Positions 1-8,908 of a DNA stretch of 64,000 nucleotides are shown piece after piece (the stretch's first letter is position 1; every line of letters begins with the position of its first letter). Source of the stretch: Bolinopsis microptera (lineage: Eukaryota > Ctenophora > Tentaculata > Lobata > Bolinopsidae); the NCBI RefSeq assembly GCF_026151205.1, contig NC_087078.1, forward strand, positions 11,170,175 to 11,234,174, written 5' to 3'. The position numbers were made by a program, and so were the translations under genes. The notes beneath the pieces are model-generated. The model was not told the origin of the DNA. It was given only the letters and a program-made list of their open reading frames with translations, and searched no databases.

Positions 1-325
1 GGATGGAACACTGACTTGTGGTTCAAAATGAAGTTTGATGAAGTCTTCTGTTTCTTTGAAGTGGTGATCATCCAGGGTCATCTCACCTTGAGTGCTACTC
101 GAATGCAGGATACAAAAGTATTTGTAGTCAACACAGATACAGGAATTGAGAATCTCTGCGGAGTTCTCGAAATCAGTTCTGTTTTGACTATAGAGGGCCA
201 AAAGTATAGAATTCCTTGTCATCTGAAGTGTGGCAATGAAGTGAAGCTGACGGTGAGACATGACCCTGGCAGCTACGCCGTCAAAGCATGCATTCACATG
301 AAAGAAATAATGGCATTTGGTGCAG
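1..325 (+). CDS. Partial gene: exon of a galactose-binding-like (F5/8C or fucolectin-type) domain
   Basis: Reading frame 1 is open from the first base and runs to a good donor (GCAG|GTATGT, GT at 326-327), so this is an internal exon whose start lies outside the window. The protein has an aromatic-rich strand (LWFKMKFDEVFCFFEVVIIQG), a Cys in ENLCGVL, a second Cys pair in RIPCHLKCG, then VKLTVRHDPGSYAVKACIHM ending KEIMAFG. That order (W..V.F....V...VI, Cys, G..V.L, Y, C..E...FG) is the pattern of eel-fucolectin/F5-8C beta-sandwich lectin domains, which bind sugars outside the cell. The frame continues into the intron to a stop at 421-423. The family call is from pattern memory only; another beta-sandwich is possible. 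Confidence 0.5.
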
Positions 326-1367
326 GTATGTCAAAAATTTATATTTTCAGTTTATATTACATTTTAAGATCATCAATGATTGGATGTGTACAATATTTTT
401 ATCCATCAAAAATTAATTTTTGATGGTGCGCGGCTTTTGTAGCAAAAGTAAATGTAAAAGTTGCTAGTTGCGTAATTTGACGAAATTCGTTGATTTTTGT
501 CGTATTATCCTGTCATACTCATATCTTCGGTTCCTTGAATGAGATCATTCTGAAAATTGATGAAGACCTTCCAATAGGGCTTTACAACTGCAACTGTCCG
601 AAAAATTTGGTGGATATCGGAGTTTTAATTAATATAGTGATCAAAATGGGGGATAATATGAAAAATACGCTGCTTTTAGCTATAAGTTGTAACATAATGT
701 CATGTGTGTTGTAAAATACCGTATGCTTTAAATTTTTCGGACACTTTCCTAGTGTTAATAAGAATATTAGTAAGCTAACCAATTTTTGTTAAAATTGGAT
801 CAAGGGAACTTAACTGGAAGGTTACTCTATTTGCATTTGTTTCAAGAATTTTGTGCTGGCCGAAATTAGCGCTAAAAAACCATTTTACATACAGTCGGCA
901 TGCGCGGCCTACTGTCGATGGGGCACTACCTAATTATAACTATTTTAGCGCAATGCTTTACTCTGCCGCGCCGCGCACTCAATTATGCTTCTCGCTAGAT
1001 CGGCGAAATGCGTTTTATTACTGTGCCGCGCCGAGCTGCGACGAATTGACATCGTCAAATAATTATAATTACTACTGTTTTGGTTTCATTTACAGATTAT
1101 ATTTCAGATTTAACACAGATATCTTATAAGAAGTCCATATCTTCTAAAATGATCGGTGCATACCGCATCAATCATCAACGGCATCATATTATGTAATGTC
1201 TACCATATAAGTATATAAAGGGAGATGTATATTATAAATTATTCCACCGCATCCACCGCATAGCGTTAAATTCCTGTGTAAACAAGATTGTATCACAAAG
1301 CAGGTGCATTATGATAGCACTTGCATTAAATTTCAAATCTTACTATATATAAAGCGAGACGATATAT

Positions 1368-1400
1368 AAACAGGAATTAAACAGGAATTAAACAGGAATT
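1368..1400. repeat. 11-bp tandem repeat AAACAGGAATT x3
   Basis: Three perfect AAACAGGAATT units followed by a decayed fourth. The inverse motif (AATTCCTGTTT) occurs tandemly at 23012-23038, and a shorter related form (TTTAATCCTG) at about 3321-3350, so this is probably the end of a dispersed element. Confidence 0.7.
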
Positions 1401-1411
1401 AAACAAAATTG

Positions 1412-1439
1412 GGTCAAACGGCATATGCCGTGTCTGACC
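1412..1439. other. Interrupted palindrome
   Basis: GGTCA, then an inner palindrome ACGGCATATGCCGT, then TGACC. The inner 14 bases are perfectly self-complementary and the outer pentamers pair with small bulges. It lies just after the 11-bp repeat. Confidence 0.6.
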
Positions 1440-1644
1440 AATATAGGAATAGAAGGTTTAATATTCAAAACTACCCCAATGTAACAAATAACCAAACAAG
1501 GTGGTAAAAGTAGATAGCCATGTAAAAGAAATAGCACAGATAGCACAGTCGTATGCAGAAATACTCAGCCAAGAGCACTCAACAATGACAAAGAAAGTAT
1601 CATACAATGTCCACACACTTATCAAAATATACAAAACACGACAT

Positions 1645-3071
1645 TCATTCAGTATTTTTCTTCGGGAACCTCCGTTCATCGACCTTATTTAAAAACCGTC
1701 CAATGTCTCTAATAGTTGTTGAGTCGTCGAAGATTTCTCCCGGTTCTTCTCTCATTACTAACAGGTCCCTCGTTCGTTGATGCAGGTTTTTGCGTAGGTC
1801 TTCGTATAGGGGGCATTCGTAGAGGATGTGATGCTCATCTTCTATCACTGGATAGGCCCCTGGTAGCTCATAGAGAAGATCTAACAAGTCATCGTCACTT
1901 GAGCAGCAATGTCTGCAGGCCCGATGTTTTATGTTAAACCGCTTTTTCGCCGTAGCGACCAGTTTCAACGTTAAAGCGGTGGGAGCTGCTTCTGAATTGC
2001 GCGATCTTCTTTGAGCAGTTAGGTTTAAGATCAAGGGCTAGATACGTCTCTTGAGCAAACTTTCTCTTCACTAAGTTGTAGAATGATAGTTTTCTGTTAG
2101 ATGTCCTTTCTGTTTCCCATGAGTTTATAAACCACTTTTGCAAACTCATTCTAATCTGGCTTGGTCTTAATCCTTGGTTTCTCTCTGATGCCTCGATGGT
2201 TTCTTGCATCTGCTCGAGAGTGGACTGTGGAGAACCAGCTCAGGTTTAGGGTCGCCTGCTCTTCGAAAGCGTGTCTAGCAAAGCAGTCACGACCGTCTAC
2301 AACCATTTGTTCAAGTCTTTCTTTGTAGTTAAACACTTGCTTTGATAGCGTGATGCCTAGTGGATGCCTGCCTGTGTCACCCCATATCGCAGCATTGGAT
2401 GTTGACTTCCTCACCCCTAAGGTCCATTTCAAAAGAGACAGATGAAAGTTCTCTAGAGGGTCCCTGGCAATGAGTGTACACACGTTTCCTGTTTCTGGTG
2501 TGGTGCTCGTGTTTGTGGGGAAGTTGCGGAACAGAGCTGTGCTTGGCAGCCACACTTGGCAACCATACGACACCACAGGTACAATAAGTGTATCATATAG
2601 CTTGAACAGTATAGATTTCCTGATGTGGCGGGTATCAATGTAGCTTTTCAAAGAGAAATAACTTCTTAATGCTTTTTGCCTCAGCTTTTGTTGTGTTAGC
2701 TTAAGTGATCCGCTCAGAGTAAATGTAATGCCAAGGTAGCAGTACTCTCTCCCGGAGGGGATCTGTTGTTCTCCCAGTTTGAACTCATGACTTTCCTTCA
2801 GATGCCTTCCTGTTGGGTTAAACACAAGGACTGAAGTTTTTCCAATGTTTACTGTCAGGCCCCATTCTGAGCAGTAATTGTTTAGGACATCGAGCATTTG
2901 TTGAAGACTGTGTTTGTTGAGGGCTAGAAGGACAAGGTCGTCTGCCCATAGCAGATGAGTTATATCTGTATCATTTAGGACAGGGACTTTCACTCCTTCG
3001 ATGTTGTTGAGATCATGTGAAAGCTGGTGGACAAAGCATTTAAACAGTTCAGGGGACATGGGGTGTCCTTA
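1645..3071 (-). mobile_element. 5'-truncated, frameshifted non-LTR retrotransposon (LINE) relic
   Basis: The minus strand encodes the second half of a reverse transcriptase. It starts at GHPMSPELF (palm motif B region, near 3071), followed by HLLWADDLVLLAL with the catalytic ADD, the thumb, and a C-terminal Cys/His knuckle (CRHC...EDEHHILYECPLYEDLR). The reading frame shifts twice (about 2165-2205 and 1940-1960), so it is dead. The pieces are 2151-3059, 1934-2209 and 1645-2034. The 5' part with endonuclease is absent. A second relic of the same clade lies at 54289-56460 and shares the same C-terminal knuckle. The clade cannot be fixed by eye; the Jockey/I-like group is most likely. Confidence 0.85.
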
Positions 3072-3744
3072 TATATATAGCTTCATTTCATTTCATATCA
3101 CGATCAACATATCATATCATTTTGGAACATGTTCATGGGAATTAAATTATTTTATTTGCACTTGTTTCTCTTTCAACAAAAGATGTGACGAAGTTAAATT
3201 TGTATGATTTTTAAATTTTTATTTTAAGAAAACTCTTGCACATTATTTATTTATTTATTTCTATTATATTGATGTATAGTCAAGACGTGAGTGTTAGGGC
3301 TCTCATTGACAAATTTATGTTTAATCCTGTTTAATGTTTAATCCTGTTTAATTTATATACATATTAGGAACCGACCGGATTGGAGTTTTGGCTGCCGGAC
3401 CGGATCTTGCCGGATTTCAATCTCAAATCCGGCAAGCCGGATTTTGCCGGACCGGAACCGGTGGTTTCAGAGTGAAATATAAGGCAGCCGGATCTTGCCG
3501 GATTTTGCCGGATCTTGCCGGAAAATTTAAATTTATATTCTTATTTTTATACTTTTGTGGAATTACACAATAAAATAGTGTCTAACTAACAGTTTTCGCG
3601 CCCGACCTATATTTTAACGATTAATTTTTAGCTAAGTTCAATTTTCAACCAAATAAAAGTCATAATTATGATAGGCATGCAGCAAGTTCATTAAAATTTC
3701 TTAATAGTATGATAATTTCACAATTGTAATAATATTTCCAGATA

Positions 3745-3858
3745 CTATTCTGCAAGATCAGAAGAGCACTTCTTGCAGCTTGCATAAGGGGTCCCATTTT
3801 CTTCTGAGTAGAACAACCAGACGGACGATGTTTTAGATTTACTACTAGTACTAGACAT
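3745..3858 (-). pseudogene. Start of a hAT transposase: BED zinc-finger fragment
   Basis: On the minus strand an ATG at 3858 opens 37 codons and then a TAG. After a Ser/Lys-rich start the peptide reads SSVWLFYSEENGTPYASCKK and has the BED pattern: aromatic W-x2-FY, then C-x2-C (residues C31 and C34 by count). The second half of the finger (His pair) is missing after the stop, or lies in another exon. BED fingers stand at the N-terminus of hAT transposases and bind the element ends. This supports the element's family independently of the target duplication. Confidence 0.7.
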
Positions 3859-3974
3859 TGTTTAAACAAGCAGTACGTAGCAGACAAAATATAACAAGAG
3901 TAGACACGAGTCACGACACTAGACGAGTAATTATCAGAAATGATATCTAATTGAGTAATTGGCATATGGCTTAC

Positions 3975-4052
3975 CTGAGGACCCCAGGCTATTATGTTCA
4001 TTAACATAACGAATAAAGATTTGGCGGAATGACAGGCTGAGCGCGGCCCAGT
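3975..4052 (-). promoter_or_regulatory. Leader-like cassette, copy A (candidate 5' exon of the hAT transposase)
   Basis: On the minus strand the sequence runs CTCAGCCTGTCATTCCGCC, then an AT-rich middle, then AGCCTGGGGTCCTCAG followed by GTAAG. The last junction is a perfect splice donor. Similar cassettes occur at 57931-58015 (with donor) and 60768-60836 (without). Here it lies between the 5' side of the element and the BED-finger ATG, as a 5' untranslated exon would. Confidence 0.45.
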
Positions 4053-4436
4053 AACATATGGCAGACCCCTGATTGAGCGCGTTTGTGCGCATTCCTTTTT
4101 CGTCATGCAGGTCTGAGTATCATTGTGTCACGTGACTTACAACGAGCGGTGCTTAATAGGGTTGTTCGCAAGCAGACACTGTCTAGTACAGTACTAATCA
4201 CCGTCTGGCGTCTAGAGCTGAGTCACGTGATTGCAGTAATGAGCTAATTACGTAGCCGGTAGCTACCCTGAACACGTGACCTTCATATTTCGTCACAATC
4301 AGAAGCACAACTGTACCCTGATTCGCATGCAAGCATATATCAGTACTAGAGCTACTGTTCGTAATAAGGTTCGGTTTTCCTCTAATTTAATACTGCCAAG
4401 GTTGCGATTATAGCCGGGGGCTAGCCCAGAGAGGTG

Positions 4437-4956
4437 GCCGAAAATATTTTTTCGGTTTTTTCTTAGTCCGCACCTACCCCTCGATACATAATTCTGGACT
4501 CGAGGTTTCCCCCGGTAATTGAAATTCGATCTCGGAAGGCAGGCCTCCCCTTAGCAACATGAGCTCGGAAGCGGGAGCTCTCGATACAGGAGGTACGTCT
4601 CAAGAACGACTCGGACCAAAAATTTTCTAAGTCAACATTTTTTCTAAGTTTTTCTGAAAACCACTTTTTTTCACGATTCAGGCTACCCTGTTCATTATTA
4701 GCCGAAAATATTTTTTCGGTTTTTCGAAGTCCGCACCTACCCCTCGATACACAATTCTGGACTCGAGGTTTCCCCCGGTAATGTGATCTCGGAAGGCAGG
4801 CATCCCCTTTGCAACACGAGCTCGGAAGCGGGAGCTCCCGATACAGGAGGTACGTCTCGAGAACGACTCGGACCGAAATTTTTTAAGTCAACATTTTTTC
4901 TAAGTTTTTCTGAAAACCACTTTTTTCCACGGTTCAGGCTACCCTGTTTATTTTTA
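4437..4956. repeat. Tandem duplication, 264-bp unit, inside the hAT element
   Basis: Two diverged units start with GCCGAAAATATTTTTTCGG at 4437 and 4701; a third partial start is at 4957. Both contain CTCGATACA..ATTCTGGACTCG, ending CAGGCTACCCTGTT. A solo diverged fragment of the unit's end recurs at about 20470-20555. Confidence 0.85.
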
Positions 4957-5180
4957 GCCGAAATTTTTTTTTGATTTTTTTTTCGGTAAAAAAACTGAAA
5001 TCCGGCAAAAATCCGGCAAATTTTTTCCAGCCGGAGCCGGAGCCGGAACCGGATTTTGAAGCCGGATATCCGGCCGGATCCGAATTCAGCCGGATTTCCG
5101 GTCGGTTCCTAATACATATATTTGAAATCCTATATATATATATTATTATTATTATCAAACTTTACACAAATCCAAAGTAG

Positions 5181-8100
5181 TTACTAGGAACATCCTAAAG
5201 ACCTGATAAGTCTACTTAAAAGACTTGTAGAACTGAAAACTTACTATAAATACAAAAAATGGAACTTAAAACTGAACTTATCAAAATCAAAAATTATGCA
5301 AAAAATTGAACTTAAAACTGAAATTATCGAACAAACAAATTTAAAATAAATTTCTCCACAATTGGCGGTTCGAGGCTAAATACCTTAAGTCTGTCAAGTT
5401 GTCACTATTATTCAAATTAATCTTTCTTTTATTCAAATCGTCTAAAATAGTTTTAAAAATATTACATTGATGTCTACCAATCCTTCCCCTCATATTTGAC
5501 ATACTATCAACAGCAAAATTTAGAGCTAGTTGTGGTGGTGAGTTGCAGTCGCTACGAAGAATGTGCCCAAACATTTTCCAGCGGGATTTATGAACTCTCT
5601 CTGAAAGTGGAGTTACATTGCAACGAGCATACAAGTCCTTGTTGCTGATGATGCGGGGATAGGTCATGTTGATGATACGTCTTAGATGTTTGCGTTGACA
5701 CACATCAACTTTATTGATAATGTTCTGTGGAGCTGCCCAGCTGTTACAGTTGTACAATAAAACAGGGGTAACAAATGCTTCATACAGCTTGATTTTTACA
5801 GGAAGAGAAATGCGGGATTTCTCTGCCCATACCTTGCTGTATTTCTCAAAGGCAACGTAAGCAAGGATGCATCGGCGAGAGATATCAGCCTTACTGCAGA
5901 GCTTGGATCCAAGAGAAATAGTGTTGCGCCAGGGCTCTCTGTTCTTCACGGGTTCACCCTTGGCGTCTACCTCGTCCTTATCTGCAATGTAGAAGTGGAC
6001 ATGTTCTGTTTTGTCCTCGTTCACAAACAGGTTCCATTCTTCAAGGATCTCCTTACATATGGGCAGCATTTCTTTAAGAGTTTCCTCATCCTCATCTGCA
6101 AAATCGCCATCGTTACTAGGAACATCCTAAAGACCTGATAAGTCTACTTAAAAGACTTGTAGAACTGAAAACTTACTATAAATACAAAAAATGGAACTTA
6201 AAACTGAACTTATCAAAATCAAAAATTATGCAAAACATTGAACTTAAAACTGAAATTATCGAACAAACAAATTTAAAATAAATTTCTCCACAATTGGCGG
6301 TTCGAGGCTAAATACCTTAAGTCTGTCAAGTTGTCACTATTATTCAAATTAATCTTTCTTTTATTCAAATCGTCTAAAATAGTTTTAAAAATATTACATT
6401 GATGTCTACCAATCCTTCCCCTCATATTTGACATACTATCAACAGCAAAATTTAGAGCTAGTTGTGGTGGTGAGTTGCAGTCGCTACGAAGAATGTGCCC
6501 AAACATTTTCCAGCGGGATTTATGAACTCTCTCTGAAAGTGGAGTTACATTGCAACGAGCATACAAGTCCTTGTTGCTGATGATGCGGGGATAGGTCATG
6601 TTGATGATACGTCTTAGATGTTTGCGTTGACACACATCAACTTTATTGATAATGTTCTGTGGAGCTGCCCAGCTGTTACAGTTGTACAATAAAACAGGGG
6701 TAACAAATGCTTCATACAGCTTGATTTTTACAGGAAGAGAAATGCGGGATTTCTCTGCCCATACCTTGCTGTATTTCTCAAAGGCAACGTAAGCAAGGAT
6801 GCATCGGCGAGAGATATCAGCCTTACTGCAGAGCTTGGATCCAAGAGAAATAGTGTTGCGCCAGGGCTCTCTGTTCTTCACGGGTTCACCCTTGGCGTCT
6901 ACCTCGTCCTTATCTGCAATGTAGAAGTGGACATGTTCTGTTTTGTCCTCGTTCACAAACAGGTTCCATTCTTCAAGGATCTCCTTACATATGGGCAGCA
7001 TTTCTTTAAGAGTTTCCTCATCCTCATCTGCAAAATCGCCATCGTTACTAGGAACATCCTAAAGACCTGATAAGTCTACTTAAAAGACTTGTAGAACTGA
7101 AAACTTACTATAAATACAAAAAATGGAACTTAAAACTGAACTTATCAAAATCAAAAATTATGCAAAACATTGAACTTAAAACTGAAATTATCGAACAAAC
7201 AAATTTAAAATAAATTTCTCCACAATTGGCGGTTCGAGGCTAAATACCTTAAGTCTGTCAAGTTGTCACTATTATTCAAATTAATCTTTCTTTTATTCAA
7301 ATCGTCTAAAATAGTTTTAAAAATATTACATTGATGTCTACCAATCCTTCCCCTCATATTTGACATACTATCAACAGCAAAATTTAGAGCTAGTTGTGGT
7401 GGTGAGTTGCAGTCGCTACGAAGAATGTGCCCAAACATTTTCCAGCGGGATTTATGAACTCTCTCTGAAAGTGGAGTTACATTGCAACGAGCATACAAGT
7501 CCTTGTTGCTGATGATGCGGGGATAGGTCATGTTGATGATACGTCTTAGATGTTTGCGTTGACACACATCAACTTTATTGATAATGTTCTGTGGAGCTGC
7601 CCAGCTGTTACAGTTGTACAATAAAACAGGGGTAACAAATGCTTCATACAGCTTGATTTTTACAGGAAGAGAAATGCGGGATTTCTCTGCCCATACCTTG
7701 CTGTATTTCTCAAAGGCAACGTAAGCAAGGATGCATCGGCGAGAGATATCAGCCTTACTGCAGAGCTTGGATCCAAGAGAAATAGTGTTGCGCCAGGGCT
7801 CTCTGTTCTTCACGGGTTCACCCTTGGCGTCTACCTCGTCCTTATCTGCAATGTAGAAGTGGACATGTTCTGTTTTGTCCTCGTTCACAAACAGGTTCCA
7901 TTCTTCAAGGATCTCCTTACATATGGGCAGCATTTCTTTAAGAGTTTCCTCATCCTCATCTGCAAAATCGCCATCGTTACTAGGAACATCCTAAAGACCT
8001 GATAAGTCTACTTAAAAGACTTGTAGAACTGAAAACTTACTATAAATACAAAAAATGGAACTTAAAACTGAACTTATCAAAATCAAAAATTATGCAAAAC

Positions 8101-8908
8101 ATTGAACTTAAAACTGAAATTATCGAACAAACAAATTTAAAATAAATTTCTCCACAATTGGCGGTTCGAGGCTAAATACCTTAAGTCTGTCAAGTTGTCA
8201 CTATTATTCAAATTAATCTTTCTTTTATTCAAATCGTCTAAAATAGTTTTAAAAATATTACATTGATGTCTACCAATCCTTCCCCTCATATTTGACATAC
8301 TATCAACAGCAAAATTTAGAGCTAGTTGTGGTGGTGAGTTGCAGTCGCTACGAAGAATGTGCCCAAACATTTTCCAGCGGGATTTATGAACTCTCTCTGA
8401 AAGTGGAGTTACATTGCAACGAGCATACAAGTCCTTGTTGCTGATGATGCGGGGATAGGTCATGTTGATGATACGTCTTAGATGTTTGCGTTGACACACA
8501 TCAACTTTATTGATAATGTTCTGTGGAGCTGCCCAGCTGTTACAGTTGTACAATAAAACAGGGGTAACAAATGCTTCATACAGCTTGATTTTTACACGAA
8601 GAGAAATGCGGGATTTCTCTGCCCATACCTTGCTGTATTTCTCAAAGGCAACGTAAGCAAGGATGCATCGGCGAGAGATATCAGCCTTACTGCAGAGCTT
8701 GGATCCAAGAGAAATAGTGTTGCGCCAGGGCTCTCTGTTCTTCGCGGGTTCACCCTTGGCGTCTACCTCGTCCTTATCTGCAATGTAGAAGTGGACATGT
8801 TCTGTTTTGTCCTCGTTCACAAACAGGTTCCATTCTTCAAGGATCTCCTTACATATGGGCAGCATTTCTTTAAGAGTTTCCTCATCCTCATCTGCAAAAT
8901 CGCCATCG
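5181..8908 (-). repeat. Four head-to-tail copies of the LINE 3' end, period 932 bp
   Basis: Units begin at 5181, 6113, 7045 and 7977 with TTACTAGGAACATCC; each carries the same 242-codon C-terminal ORF (5341-6069, 6273-7001, 7205-7933, and the end of the full ORF). The joint fuses the sequence just outside the LINE tail to the codons for DGDFADE; only GT is shared at the break. The three short units agree with each other (KNREP preceded by V, ISLPVK) and differ from the full-length copy (preceded by A, ISLRVK); unit 1 has one more private change. They are otherwise almost identical. Confidence 0.95.

Larger units (their letters stand above)
326..1644. other. Gene-free stretch (intron or intergenic)
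   Basis: AT-rich DNA after the donor of the first exon. It holds GC-richer islands around 890-1060 with the repeated motif CTGCCGCGCCG/CTGTGCCGCGCCG, a short tandem repeat at 1368-1400 and a palindrome at 1412-1439. Small open frames show no recognisable protein. Confidence 0.6.
3365..5111 (-). mobile_element. hAT-family DNA transposon, non-autonomous, with 8-bp target duplication
   Basis: The ends are inverted repeats: TAGGAACCGACCGG at 3365 and its exact complement ending at 5111, continued by CCGG-rich subterminal repeats (CCGGCAA/CCGGATT motifs at 3385-3530 and 4998-5100). The 8-bp direct repeat ATACATAT flanks both sides (3357-3364 and 5112-5119). An 8-bp duplication with TAGG-type ends is the hAT hallmark. 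Inside are the start of a BED-finger transposase (3745-3858, -), a candidate 5' leader exon (3975-4052, -) and a tandem duplication (4437-4956). At 1747 bp there is no room for a catalytic domain and none is seen, so it would need an outside transposase. Confidence 0.9.

Noticed and set aside
3010-3240. Plus-strand frames opposite the LINE at 1645-3071
   Set aside because: Antisense of the reverse transcriptase; no own features.
3666-4106. 146-codon minus-strand frame in the hAT element
   Set aside because: It overlaps the BED-finger frame in another phase; the BED frame has the recognisable motif.
5181-8908. CRISPR array or satellite reading of the 932-bp periodic sequence
   Set aside because: Units are contiguous protein-coding LINE tails without spacers.
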